DNA of 64,000 bases from Carnobacterium divergens DSM 20623 (lineage in GTDB: Bacteria > Bacillota > Bacilli > Lactobacillales > Carnobacteriaceae): NCBI RefSeq assembly GCF_000744255.1, contig NZ_JQLO01000001.1, positions 434,001 to 498,000 of the forward strand. Reading direction: 5' to 3'. How positions within the stretch are numbered: the stretch's first letter is position 1; each line of letters begins with the position of its first letter. The position numbers and the translations under genes were made by a program. Shown one piece after another: positions 25,402-34,072 of the stretch. The notes under the pieces are model-generated. The model searched no databases. It was not told the origin of the DNA and saw nothing but the letters and a program-made list of their open reading frames with translations.

Positions 25402-25914
25402 ATGTTAGTCTTAGTTGTTAGTGATAATCATGGCGATCGTGAAGTATTAGTGGATTTGATTGAAAAGTATCAAGGAAAAGTAGACGGGATGTTTCATTGT
25501 GGGGATTCCGAATTAGAAGCGACAGATTCTGTGTGGAATGATTTTTATGTTGTCCGTGGCAATTGCGATTACGACGATGCTTTTCCAACGACCGTTGTAG
25601 CAGATATCAAAAAAGAGAAAATTTTTATGACTCATGGACATTTGCATGAAGTGAAATTTACGATGAATACTTTATTATTGGCAGCTAAAGAGGTGGGTGC
25701 TGGTTTTGCCTTCTTTGGACATACCCATGAACTAGGAGTAGAATTAGTCGATGATGTGTTGTTGCTTAATCCAGGGAGCATTCGTTTGCCAAGAGGAAAG
25801 TATCCAATTAAAACATACGCAATCGTTGAAACGACATCAGAAAAAATAACAGTTAAGTACTATGATGAAACCCATCAATTGGTATCTGAATTAACAAGTG
25901 AATTTAAAAGATAG
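25402..25914 (+). CDS. YfcE/YsnB-type metallophosphoesterase
   Basis: 170 residues with the calcineurin-like metal-binding blocks in order: VVSDNHGD (about 5-12), HCGDSE (about 33-38), VRGNCDYD (about 52-59), THGHLHEV (about 74-81) and FGHTHELG (about 101-108), which supply the two-metal site. Close relatives hydrolyse phosphodiesters in vitro; the cellular substrate is unknown. It follows the rph-rdgB fusion after 19 nt with GAGGAG as SD and is the last gene before a strong terminator, matching the B. subtilis rph-ysnA-ysnB order. Confidence 0.88.
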   Translation: MLVLVVSDNHGDREVLVDLIEKYQGKVDGMFHCGDSELEATDSVWNDFYVVRGNCDYDDAFPTTVVADIKKEKIFMTHGHLHEVKFTMNTLLLAAKEVGAGFAFFGHTHELGVELVDDVLLLNPGSIRLPRGKYPIKTYAIVETTSEKITVKYYDETHQLVSELTSEFKR

Positions 25915-25926
25915 AAGCTAAAAGCT

Positions 25927-25957
25927 AAAAGCAGAGAATATATTCTCTGCTTTTTTT
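25927..25957 (+). terminator. Terminator of the murI-rph-yfcE operon
   Basis: AAAAGCAGAGAATA/TATTCTCTGCTTTT is a perfect palindrome followed by further T residues. Confidence 0.9.
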
Positions 25958-26009
25958 ATTTAAAAATAACAAGATAAGTGAAAAAATTTCCCTTTCAGAC
26001 AGAATTCGC

Positions 26010-26122
26010 TATAATAAAAGAGTTGGAGTTCCTAAAAGTTAACGAGAGAAGAGTCGTTAGATAGAACGCTTTCTTAAGGAAGTATTAAAGTTAAAATACT
26101 AACAAGAAAGACTACTTTTTTT
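26010..26122 (+). other. Structured 5' leader of cbpB
   Basis: A TATAAT -10 at 26010-26015 would start a ~160-nt leader. It contains three consecutive hairpins: TAACGA/TCGTTA (26040-26059), CTTTC/GGAAG around TTAA (about 26069-26082) and AGTATT/AATACT (26081-26100). A run of seven T follows at 26116-26122. GAAGTA near 26079 could alternatively pair with TACTTT just at the T run. I match it to no known riboswitch family. Confidence 0.35.
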
Positions 26123-26181
26123 CACATTTATAACGTAAAATAAGAAGTAAGTTAAGGACTTTTAAGGAGGATATTTAAATA

Positions 26182-26667
26182 ATGATAGGGAAAGAAATAG
26201 GAGAAATGCTCCTTGAAAATCAAGAAAATTTTTTAATTCCAGCAGAAATGGTAGCCCATGTTCAAGTAAATAATCATTTAGACCATGCACTATTAGTTTT
26301 AACAAAAGTAGGCTACTCTGTTATTCCTGTTTTAGATCATGAATATAAAATAAAAGGGTTAATTTCAATGCCAATGATTATAGATGCTATTATGGGGCTT
26401 GAAAAATTCGATTACGATAAATTAAGTGATACATGTGTGCATGAAGTGATGCAGACTGATTTTGCAACGATAAATAATCCGTATGATCTAGAAGAAGTTT
26501 TACATTTACTAGTAAATCATGCATTTATCTGTGTGGCAAGCGAAGATGGAAGCTTTACAGGGATCGTAACAAGAAGTGAAATTCTCAAAGGAACCAATCG
26601 AATTGCTCATGAATTTGAAAATGAATTTGATGTGATAAAAAAAGAAAACATGAAGAAAAGTCATTAG
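26182..26667 (+). CDS. cbpB: CBS-pair protein CbpB (DarB/YkuL family)
   Basis: A 161-residue protein made of two CBS motifs (about 15-75 and 85-145), with GYSVIPVLDHEYKIKGLISMPMIIDAIMG typical of the first. It resembles B. subtilis YkuL (DarB) and Listeria CbpB, which bind c-di-AMP and, in the unbound state, stimulate the (p)ppGpp synthetase Rel. AAGGAGG is the SD. As in B. subtilis, dapH and dapL follow downstream. The c-di-AMP role is inferred from family and synteny. Confidence 0.82.
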   Translation: MIGKEIGEMLLENQENFLIPAEMVAHVQVNNHLDHALLVLTKVGYSVIPVLDHEYKIKGLISMPMIIDAIMGLEKFDYDKLSDTCVHEVMQTDFATINNPYDLEEVLHLLVNHAFICVASEDGSFTGIVTRSEILKGTNRIAHEFENEFDVIKKENMKKSH

Positions 26668-26675
26668 AAATCAAT

Positions 26676-26711
26676 TTTTAACAGAAAAGGTTTCATTTTC
26701 CGTTAAAAATT
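26676..26711 (+). other. Hairpin between cbpB and dapH
   Basis: TTTTTAAC-A-GAAAA pairs with TTTTC-C-GTTAAAAA (13 pairs, one mismatch) immediately upstream of a TATGCT -10-like sequence for dapH. It may be a weak terminator or an operator overlapping the dapH promoter. Confidence 0.4.
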
Positions 26712-26757
26712 TGCTATGCTAGTCATAACGATAAAAGATTTATAGAGGAGAGATATC

Positions 26758-27459
26758 ATGGATGCAAATGAAATCATTGCTTTTATAGCAAATAGTGAGA
26801 AAAAAACACCTGTAAAGGTTTATATTAAAGGGTCTTTAAAAGAATTAACCTTCCCAGATACAATTCAAAATTTTACCAATTGTAAAACTGGCGTACTTTT
26901 TGGCGATTGGAAAGATGTAGAACCTTTTTTAAAAGAAAACCAAGCGTTAATTACCGATCAAGTAGTTGAAAATGATCGTCGCAATTCAGCTGTTCCATTA
27001 GTAGACATGAAAGGCTTGAATGCAAGAATTGAACCAGGTGCGATTATTCGAGATCAAGTTGAGATTGGAAATCAAGCAGTTATTATGATGGGCGCTTTAA
27101 TCAATATTGGTGCCGTTATTGGAGATAATACAATGATCGATATGGGTGCTGTTCTTGGTGGACGTGCAACTGTTGGAAAAAATTGTCATATCGGAGCAGG
27201 GACGGTTTTAGCAGGTGTAGTTGAACCAGCTAGTGCTCAACCAGTAGTTATTGAAGACGATGTATTAATCGGTGCTAACGCAGTTGTCCTTGAAGGGATT
27301 CGTGTTGGCAAAGGTGCTGTTGTTGCAGCGGGAGCAATTGTTGTTAATGACGTTGCACCGTATACCGTTGTTGCCGGCGTTCCAGCTAAAAAAATTAAAG
27401 ATATCGATGAAAAAACAAAAAGTAAAACAAGTTTAATTGACGAATTGCGCAAACTATAA
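26758..27459 (+). CDS. dapH: Tetrahydrodipicolinate N-acetyltransferase
   Basis: DapH uses acetyl-CoA to acetylate tetrahydrodipicolinate in the acetylase branch of lysine/meso-diaminopimelate synthesis. The 233 residues show an N-terminal DapH domain followed by left-handed beta-helix hexapeptide repeats ([32 protein letters not shown], then [14 protein letters not shown] and [10 protein letters not shown]). GAGGAG is the SD. The next enzyme of the branch but one, the deacetylase dapL, is 59 nt downstream. Confidence 0.95.
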   Translation: MDANEIIAFIANSEKKTPVKVYIKGSLKELTFPDTIQNFTNCKTGVLFGDWKDVEPFLKENQALITDQVVENDRRNSAVPLVDMKGLNARIEPGAIIRDQVEIGNQAVIMMGALINIGAVIGDNTMIDMGAVLGGRATVGKNCHIGAGTVLAGVVEPASAQPVVIEDDVLIGANAVVLEGIRVGKGAVVAAGAIVVNDVAPYTVVAGVPAKKIKDIDEKTKSKTSLIDELRKL

Positions 27460-27464
27460 AAATA

Positions 27465-27493
27465 AAAGGCTATCTCTCGTGAGATAGCTTTTT
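27465..27493 (+). terminator. Terminator-like hairpin between dapH and dapL
   Basis: GCTATCTC/GAGATAGC around TCGT with flanking A4 and T5. It should attenuate rather than abolish readthrough if dapL lacks its own promoter; none is obvious in the 25 bp that follow. Confidence 0.7.
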
Positions 27494-27518
27494 ATACTAT
27501 TTACTTAAAGGAGAAAGA

Positions 27519-28652
27519 ATGATGAGCGAATTAAATCCTTTTATAAAAATAAGAAGAGACTTGCATCAAATCCCAGAAATTGGCTTACTAGAATTTAAAA
27601 CGCATGCTTACTTGATGGACTATATTACAGCACTCCCACAAGAGTATCTTGAAATCATTGAATGGGAAACAGCTATTATAGTGAGAGTTCGTGGCAAAGT
27701 TGGAGCTAAAACGATTGGCTGGCGAACAGATATAGATGGTTTACCCGTTAGTGAAGAGACAGGATTGCCTTTTAAATCTATTCATCCGAACCAAATGCAC
27801 GCCTGTGGACATGATGTTCATATGTCGATTGCATTAGGTTTACTGACATACTTTAGCGAACATCAAGGACAGAATCATTTAGTCTTTCTATTTCAACCAG
27901 CAGAAGAAAATGCAAGCGGAGGGAAACTTCTTTATGATGCGGGTGTCTTAGATGCATGGATGCCAGATGAATTTTATGCATTGCACGTTCAACCTAATTT
28001 AAAAGTTGGGCAGATTGGGACAAAAGTTGGAACGTTATTTGCTGGAACATGTACTATTCAAGCGAAGTTTAGCGGGAAAAGTGGACATGCGGCATATCCT
28101 CATGAAGCCAATGATATGATTGTTGCTGCTAGTCAATTTGTGAATCAAATCCAAACCATCATTAGTCGAAATGTAGACCCAATTGAAGGTGCGGTTATTA
28201 CTTTAGGTACGTTTCATGCTGGAACAACAGGAAATATTATCAGTGGAGAGGCTTCTTTGACGGGGACAATTCGAACGCTTACCCCTGAGATGAGTCGCTT
28301 AATGCAAGAACGTGTTAGACAAGTAGCTCATGGAATTGAACAATCCTATCAATGTCAAGTCGAGTTGATTTTAGAGCAAGGGGGCTATTATCCGGTTGTA
28401 AATACGGAAAAAGAGACAACTGCATTGATTGATTTTATGAAAGACCACTCAAAAGTTGATTTTATTTCTTCACCAACAGCGATGACAGGGGAAGATTTTG
28501 GTTATTTGTTAGATAAAACTCCAGGAGCGATGTTTTGGTTGGGTGTAGATAGTCCCTATGGCCTGCATCATTCGATGATGAGTCCCAAAGAAGAGGCAAT
28601 TCCACTTGCTATTGAAGTTCTTGAAGCCTTTTTAACAATGAAAATAAATTAA
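27519..28652 (+). CDS. dapL: N-acetyldiaminopimelate deacetylase
   Basis: A 377-residue M20/M40-family metalloamidase that removes the acetyl group from N-acetyl-L,L-diaminopimelate. Motifs: the RRDLHQIPEIGLLEFKT start, HACGHDVHMS metal site (about 90-100), FQPAEENASGG (about 126-136) and a late MTGEDFGYLL block with LHHSMMSPKEE. It is orthologous in position to B. subtilis ykuR after ykuQ (dapH). Two adjacent ATG codons (27519, 27522) follow AAAGGAG; either may be used. Confidence 0.92.
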   Translation: MMSELNPFIKIRRDLHQIPEIGLLEFKTHAYLMDYITALPQEYLEIIEWETAIIVRVRGKVGAKTIGWRTDIDGLPVSEETGLPFKSIHPNQMHACGHDVHMSIALGLLTYFSEHQGQNHLVFLFQPAEENASGGKLLYDAGVLDAWMPDEFYALHVQPNLKVGQIGTKVGTLFAGTCTIQAKFSGKSGHAAYPHEANDMIVAASQFVNQIQTIISRNVDPIEGAVITLGTFHAGTTGNIISGEASLTGTIRTLTPEMSRLMQERVRQVAHGIEQSYQCQVELILEQGGYYPVVNTEKETTALIDFMKDHSKVDFISSPTAMTGEDFGYLLDKTPGAMFWLGVDSPYGLHHSMMSPKEEAIPLAIEVLEAFLTMKIN

Positions 28653-28669
28653 ATAATGAATGAAAAGTT

Positions 28670-28700
28670 GCTTATGGCTATTTTGCATAAGCCTTTTTTT
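28670..28700 (+). terminator. Terminator after dapL
   Basis: GCTTATG/CATAAGC around an 8-9 nt loop followed by CTTTTTTT. Confidence 0.85.
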
Positions 28701-28804
28701 ATAGATAAATTTAATCGCCAACTTCTCTTGTTATTGGATGAATGGATAATAAATTAAGAATAAAAAGAATAAGTCTTTTCTTTTAATTTGTTAACTAAAA
28801 ACGC

Positions 28805-28833
28805 TTGTTTAGAACGAACGTTTGTATTATAAT
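28805..28833 (+). promoter_or_regulatory. Promoter of the heterodimeric ABC exporter operon
   Basis: TTGTTT (28805-28810), 17-bp spacer and TATAAT (28828-28833). It lies 45 bp before the ATG, in a region that could be mistaken for coding because a TTG at 28822 opens the reading frame. Confidence 0.75.
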
Positions 28834-28878
28834 AGAAATCTATGTTTGACAGTACGAGTGAAAGAGGAGGGAAAGTGC

Positions 28879-30606
28879 ATGAAGTTTTTGATTCAACAAA
28901 TGAAAAAATTTCGTTTGTTTACTGTTTTATCAATTGTTTTAACTAGTATCATGGTGGGTTCTCAATTGTGGCAACCTAAGTTATTGCAACAAGTATTAGA
29001 AGCGATTGTAAACGATAAATTAGACGATATTTATTCAATTGGAGTAATATTGATTGGAGTGGCTGGAGTCGGTTTGATTGCCGGCATTTTAAATACAATT
29101 ACTTCAGCAAAAGTAGCTCAAGAAGTTGGAGCGAATTTAAGAGAAGAAAGTTTTAGAAAAATTCAAACATTTTCGTATAGTAATATTGAACGTTTTTCAA
29201 CTGGAAATTTAGTTGTTCGTTTAACGAATGACATTACTCAAGTTCAAAATTTAGTGATGTTGGCTTTACAATCGTTGATCCGAATTCCAATTTTATTTAT
29301 TGGTAGTTTTATTTTAGCTATGTATACTTTGCCACAATTGTGGTGGATCATTATTTTATTAGTTGTTTTAGTTTTTATTATTGTATTCTTTACTTTTGGT
29401 GCAATGGGCAAACACTTTGCTAAAATTCAAGGCTTTTTAGATCGTGTCAATGGCATTGCAAAAGAAAATTTAGCGGGTATGCGTGTTGTGAAATCATTCG
29501 TACAAGAAGAAAACGAAGAAAAACGTTTTACAGATGTTAGTGAATCGTTAACCTACCATACAATTAAAGTGGGAAATCTATTTTCAATTATGATTCCAGC
29601 CTTTATGTTTGTATCAAATATCGCTGTTGTGACATCAATTTTCTTTGTTGGAACAATGGTGAAGAGTGATCCAGCTGTCATTGGTGCAGTTGCTTCATTT
29701 ATGAGTTATTTAACTCAAATTATGATGGCGATTATCATTGGTGGAATGTTAATGATGATGTCTTCAAGAGCGATTATTTCTTTAAAACGTATTTCCGAAA
29801 TTCTTGAAACAAAATCAGACATTGAATACAGTGCAACACCGTTGAAAAAAGAACTTGATGGTAGTGTTACTTTTGAGCATGTTAGTTTTAAATATGAAAA
29901 TGACGATGATGCAGCTTTAAAAGATATTTCATTTTCAGTTAAACCAGGTGAACTAGTTGGAATTGTTGGTGCTACTGGTTCAGGTAAATCGACCTTAGCA
30001 CAATTAATGACAAGACTTTATGACCCAAGCGAAGGCGAGATTTTAATTGGTGGTGTGCCCTTAAAAGAAATTCCTAAGGATACTTTGCGCCATACCATTT
30101 CATTAGTTTTGCAACGGGCTGTCTTATTTTCAGGTACGATTGCGGATAATATTCGTCAAGGGAAACAAAATGCTTCGCTAGAAGAAATGGAGCATGCTTC
30201 TGCTATTGCTCAAGCAAAAGAGTTTATCGATCGTCAAGATAACCGATATGATGCAATGGTGGAAGAACGTGGCTTGAATTTTTCAGGTGGGCAAAAGCAA
30301 CGATTATCAATTACAAGAGGAATTGTGGGGGAACCCAAAGTCTTGATTTTAGATGATAGTACAAGCGCCCTAGATGCTAAATCTGAAAAATTGGTAAAAG
30401 AAGCGTTGAATCAAGAATTAGATGATACAACAACATTTATTATCGCACAAAAAATTTCATCAGTCATTCAGGCCGATAAAATTTTAGTATTAGATCAAGG
30501 TAAATTGGTTCAAGTAGGAACCCATAAAGAGTTGCTACAAACGAGTGCTATTTATCAAGAAATCTATGAAACTCAAAAAGGGAAAGAGGTGGCAGTAAAT
30601 GAGTGA
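28879..30606 (+). CDS. Heterodimeric ABC exporter, subunit with degenerate NBD (LmrC/EfrC-like)
   Basis: 575 residues: a six-helix membrane domain (about 15-300) fused to an ATPase domain with Walker A GATGSGKS (near 360) and an intact signature NFSGGQKQR. Its own catalytic residues are altered: Walker B ends [11 protein letters not shown] (Asp instead of Glu) and the switch His is Gln (IIAQKIS). This is the degenerate half found in LmrCD, EfrCD, BmrCD and TM287/288. The ATG at 28879 follows GAGGAGGG. It overlaps the partner gene by 8 nt. Drug or lipid export is the family role; the substrate is unknown. Confidence 0.92.
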   Translation: MKFLIQQMKKFRLFTVLSIVLTSIMVGSQLWQPKLLQQVLEAIVNDKLDDIYSIGVILIGVAGVGLIAGILNTITSAKVAQEVGANLREESFRKIQTFSYSNIERFSTGNLVVRLTNDITQVQNLVMLALQSLIRIPILFIGSFILAMYTLPQLWWIIILLVVLVFIIVFFTFGAMGKHFAKIQGFLDRVNGIAKENLAGMRVVKSFVQEENEEKRFTDVSESLTYHTIKVGNLFSIMIPAFMFVSNIAVVTSIFFVGTMVKSDPAVIGAVASFMSYLTQIMMAIIIGGMLMMMSSRAIISLKRISEILETKSDIEYSATPLKKELDGSVTFEHVSFKYENDDDAALKDISFSVKPGELVGIVGATGSGKSTLAQLMTRLYDPSEGEILIGGVPLKEIPKDTLRHTISLVLQRAVLFSGTIADNIRQGKQNASLEEMEHASAIAQAKEFIDRQDNRYDAMVEERGLNFSGGQKQRLSITRGIVGEPKVLILDDSTSALDAKSEKLVKEALNQELDDTTTFIIAQKISSVIQADKILVLDQGKLVQVGTHKELLQTSAIYQEIYETQKGKEVAVNE

Positions 30607-32359
30607 ATTTAAAAAAATTAGTCGCTTTTTCTGGATGTACTTGCGACATTTTAAATTACAATTAGCTGTCGTAATCGTAGCAGTAGTTGCTTCGACTTAT
30701 TTACAAGTAAAAGCCCCTTACTATATTGGACAAGCGATTCAAGAATTAGCAAATTATGCAGCACGTGGTTTTAAAGATAATAGTGAATTTATCCGCATTA
30801 TCTGGTTGTTAGTCATTTTTTATGTCTTGCTTGCAGCAGGTACCTTTATTCAAAGTATCTTGATGGCTGGAATTTCAGGTCGTTCGACTAATAAAATGCG
30901 TATTGATTTATTCAAAAAAATGGAAAGTTTATCTATCCGATTTTTTGACAGTCATAAAGACGGAGAGATGCTGAGCCGTTTTACAAGTGATTTAGATAAT
31001 ATATCAAATACGCTGAATCAAGCGCTAGTTCAAGTCATGTCGAATGTGGCGTTGATGGTTGGTGTGACTATTATGATGTTCCGTCAAGATGTTCAATTAA
31101 GTATCGTAACATTGGCAGCCGCTCCATTTGCCATTATTATAGCAGCTTTAGTCATTCGTAAAGCGCGTAAGTATGTAAACTTACAGCAAGAGAGCATCGG
31201 TTCTTTAAATGGTTATATTGATGAGAAAATTTCAGGTCAAAAAATGATTATTGCCAATGGTTTAGAGGCAGAAACTGTTACTGAATTTTTGGATTATAAT
31301 CAGAATGTTAAAAAGGTTTCTTTTAAAGGGCAAGTTTACTCAGGTTTGCTTTTCCCAATGATGCAAGGAATTGCTCTTTTTAATACAGCGATTGTTATTT
31401 TCTTTGGTGGGTATTTTGCTTTAAATGGCAGTATCGAACGTGCGGTAGCACTAGGGTTAATTGTGACTTTTGTACAATATTCACAACAATTTTATATGCC
31501 CTTAACGCAAATTTCATCACAATATAGCATGCTGCAACTCGCTTTTACTGGTGCAAAACGTGTTATTGAAGTTCTTGATGAAGAGCCAGAAGTGGAACGT
31601 CCAACGGTAAAAGCAATGTATGGAATTGAAAAAGAAGTTCGTTTGGACCATGTTGATTTTTCATATGTAGCAAATAAACCTATTTTAAAGGATATTTCAA
31701 TTACGGCGAAAAAAGGCCAAATGGTTGCTTTGGTAGGACCAACAGGATCTGGTAAAACGACCATTATGAACTTGCTAAATCGTTTCTATAATGTTGATAA
31801 TGGGGCTATCTTAATCGATAATGTTGATATTCGAGATATTGAGTTAGCTTCATTACGAAAACAGGTAGGAATTGTGTTACAAGATTCAGTATTGTTTTCA
31901 GGCACGATTCGAGATAATATCGTTTTTGGTAAGCCAGAAGCTACAGATGAAGAAGTCATTGGCGCTGCAAAACAGGCGCATATTCATGATTTTATTATGT
32001 CATTAGATGATGGATATGAGACAATTGTAAGTGATGAACACAGTATTTTTAGTGTGGGGCAAAAACAATTGATAAGTATTGCTAGAACAATTATTACAGA
32101 TCCATCCTTGTTGATATTAGATGAAGCAACGAGTAATGTCGATACGGTGACCGAAAGTAAAATTCAAAAAGCAATGGAAGCCATCATTTCTGGTCGAACC
32201 AGCTTTGTAATTGCCCATCGCTTAAAAACTATTTTAAATGCGGATTATATTGTCGTATTGAATCAAGGAGAAATCATTGAAGAAGGTACACATGAAGAAC
32301 TATTGAATTTAGAAGGATTTTATTCTGAATTGTATCACAACCAATTTGTCATGGAATAG
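30599..32359 (+). CDS. Heterodimeric ABC exporter, partner subunit (LmrD/EfrD-like)
   Basis: 586 residues: membrane domain (about 20-320) plus ATPase domain with Walker [10 protein letters not shown], canonical Walker [13 protein letters not shown] and switch His (IAHRLKT). The signature loop is changed ([11 protein letters not shown] in place of LSGGQ). Catalytic Glu and His here therefore pair with the normal signature of the upstream subunit to form the single active ATP site, while the altered signature pairs with the degenerate site, as established for this exporter class. Confidence 0.92.
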   Translation: MSEFKKISRFFWMYLRHFKLQLAVVIVAVVASTYLQVKAPYYIGQAIQELANYAARGFKDNSEFIRIIWLLVIFYVLLAAGTFIQSILMAGISGRSTNKMRIDLFKKMESLSIRFFDSHKDGEMLSRFTSDLDNISNTLNQALVQVMSNVALMVGVTIMMFRQDVQLSIVTLAAAPFAIIIAALVIRKARKYVNLQQESIGSLNGYIDEKISGQKMIIANGLEAETVTEFLDYNQNVKKVSFKGQVYSGLLFPMMQGIALFNTAIVIFFGGYFALNGSIERAVALGLIVTFVQYSQQFYMPLTQISSQYSMLQLAFTGAKRVIEVLDEEPEVERPTVKAMYGIEKEVRLDHVDFSYVANKPILKDISITAKKGQMVALVGPTGSGKTTIMNLLNRFYNVDNGAILIDNVDIRDIELASLRKQVGIVLQDSVLFSGTIRDNIVFGKPEATDEEVIGAAKQAHIHDFIMSLDDGYETIVSDEHSIFSVGQKQLISIARTIITDPSLLILDEATSNVDTVTESKIQKAMEAIISGRTSFVIAHRLKTILNADYIVVLNQGEIIEEGTHEELLNLEGFYSELYHNQFVME

Positions 32360-32360
32360 T

Positions 32361-32397
32361 AAAAAGCGCCTCTCATAAAGTATGAGAGGCGCTTTTT
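32361..32397. terminator. Bidirectional terminator between ABC exporter and DUF368 gene
   Basis: Perfect 17-bp arms (AAAAAGCGCCTCTCATA and its complement) around AAG between two converging genes. Confidence 0.92.
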
Positions 32398-32400
32398 TAA

Positions 32401-33321
32401 TTAAGCTTCTTTTTCTTCACTTGGTGAATCTAAGAAAATCGTACATACAACACCAATCACTAAACAAGTAATTCCCATCAAAACTAATAGGATAGGATTC
32501 ATTGTAGCTGTTGTTGCACCCCAATAAGGAAAGACTCCTGTTTCAAATAAAGTAATTAAAGCTGAAATCATTACTCCAGCCACACCATAATAAACAAGAC
32601 TTTCATATTTTGTTAGCAAATAGCCCATTAATTTAGCAATTAAAATGATTCCAACAACAGATCCGATAACAAATGGTACTAATAATAGGACACTACCAAA
32701 TGCTGCACTAGCTGCAACAAAGTCACCTTTGAGTAAATAGAAAAGTAAATCTACAAACTGACCAACTGCATTATAAACGGTTCCATATTGATTGATAACC
32801 ATTAACATAATGCTGCCACTTACACCTGGAACGGACATTAATGACATTGAGAAGGCACCTGCAAAGAGCATTGAAAAAGCATCGTCCCAACTATCAAAAG
32901 ATTGAATTGCGATATATGATTCGCTGCCGCCCTCACCCATTTTTGTTAGGGCTAAAATAAGTAGAAATGAAACAACTGAAACAATTAAATAACTTGGCTT
33001 AAATGGGATTTTTTTCATTTTTTTAAAGACTAGAGGAAAACTGCCTAAGACTAATCCTACAAAGAATAAGTAAGATTGGATGGGGTACTCAATACAGACC
33101 CATAGAATCATTTTTGTAGAAGCCATAATCCCGATAACTGCACCAATTCCAATAGGTAATAAAAATTGAATAGAAGCTTTCTTATTAGACTTAAAATGAT
33201 TAATAGCATCCATCATTTTTTCATATAATCCGACAACGACTGCAAAGATACTACCAGATAACCCTGGGATAACTAAGGCAATCCCAATTAAAAAACCTTT
33301 TAGTGTATTGATTAAAGACAT
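32401..33321 (-). CDS. DUF368 membrane protein, undecaprenyl-phosphate translocase (PopT-like)
   Basis: 306 residues with about eight to ten membrane segments. The paired motifs IALVIPGLSGSIFAVVVGLYE near the start and MSVPGVSGSIMLMVINQYG near residue 170 are the internal repeat of the DUF368 family. Members of this family (PopT) were shown to recycle undecaprenyl phosphate across the membrane for wall synthesis. The N-terminal ATG has AGGAGGAAC upstream. A TTGTTG-N17-TATAAT promoter lies at 33373-33401 on the minus strand. Confidence 0.82.
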   Translation of the reverse strand: MSLINTLKGFLIGIALVIPGLSGSIFAVVVGLYEKMMDAINHFKSNKKASIQFLLPIGIGAVIGIMASTKMILWVCIEYPIQSYLFFVGLVLGSFPLVFKKMKKIPFKPSYLIVSVVSFLLILALTKMGEGGSESYIAIQSFDSWDDAFSMLFAGAFSMSLMSVPGVSGSIMLMVINQYGTVYNAVGQFVDLLFYLLKGDFVAASAAFGSVLLLVPFVIGSVVGIILIAKLMGYLLTKYESLVYYGVAGVMISALITLFETGVFPYWGATTATMNPILLVLMGITCLVIGVVCTIFLDSPSEEKEA

Positions 33322-33372
33322 TAAATAACGTTCCTCCTAAAGAATATTACTCATTTTTATGTTACATACCTT

Positions 33373-33401
33373 ATTATAACGATTTTTTGATGGATCAACA
33401 A
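33373..33401 (-). promoter_or_regulatory. Promoter of the DUF368 gene
   Basis: On the minus strand, TTGTTG (33396-33401), 17-bp spacer and TATAAT (33373-33378), about 50 bp upstream of the start codon. Confidence 0.65.
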
Positions 33402-33536
33402 TAATAAAATAGTTAAGATAATGATAAGATATTTAATTGTTTAATTGGTTTTTTAATGAGTAAAAAGGATAAATAAAACCAAATAGACTAAATTTATGTT
33501 AAACTAAAAACAAATTAAAAAAAGAAGGAACTCATT

Positions 33537-34022
33537 ATGAAAGCAAAAAAAGTAACTAAAACAAATGCGTGTCGGATCTTGGATCAAGAAAGTATTCCTT
33601 ATAAGATTTATGAATTTCCTTGGAGTGAGGATCATATTGACGCAAAGTCAGTAGCCGATCAGTTAGGAATTGCTACGGAGTCTATTTATAAAACACTCGT
33701 GACAGTAGGAGATAAAACCGGAGTGGTTGTAGCCTGCTTATCAGGATCTGTAGAGCTGGATTTAAAAGCCTTAGCGAAAGTAAGTGGCAATAAAAAAGTG
33801 GAAATGCTCCCGATGAAAGAATTGGAAAAGACAACTGGCTATATTCGCGGTGGTTGCTCGCCAATTGGTATGAAAAAAGAGTTTCCTACCTTTATTCAAA
33901 AAAGTGCTGAATTAGAAGATGAAATGATTATCTCTGCAGGTCGAAGAGGAATGCAATTAGCTGTTGCACCAAAAGAGCTAGCACAGGTAACAAAAGCACA
34001 ATTTGTTGATATTAGTCACTAA
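33537..34022 (+). CDS. ybaK: Cys-tRNA(Pro)/Cys-tRNA(Cys) deacylase YbaK/EbsC
   Basis: A 161-residue member of the INS/YbaK superfamily that hydrolyses mischarged Cys-tRNA(Pro). The family pattern is clear: TNACRILDQESIPYKIYEF start, the conserved Lys in SIYKTLVT (near 46), RGGCSPIGMKKEFPTFI (about 104-120) and ISAGRRGMQLAV. It has its own SD (GAAGGA) and a terminator shared with ltaS. In Enterococcus this gene is often called ebsC. Confidence 0.9.
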   Translation: MKAKKVTKTNACRILDQESIPYKIYEFPWSEDHIDAKSVADQLGIATESIYKTLVTVGDKTGVVVACLSGSVELDLKALAKVSGNKKVEMLPMKELEKTTGYIRGGCSPIGMKKEFPTFIQKSAELEDEMIISAGRRGMQLAVAPKELAQVTKAQFVDISH

Positions 34023-34028
34023 AAGAGC

Positions 34029-34072
34029 AAAAGATAGCCCTTAAATGCCTAAGCATTTAAGGGCTATCTTTT
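34029..34072. terminator. Bidirectional terminator between ybaK and ltaS
   Basis: Perfect 20-bp arms (AAAAGATAGCCCTTAAATGC and complement) around CTAA. The right arm reaches the ltaS stop codon. Confidence 0.93.
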
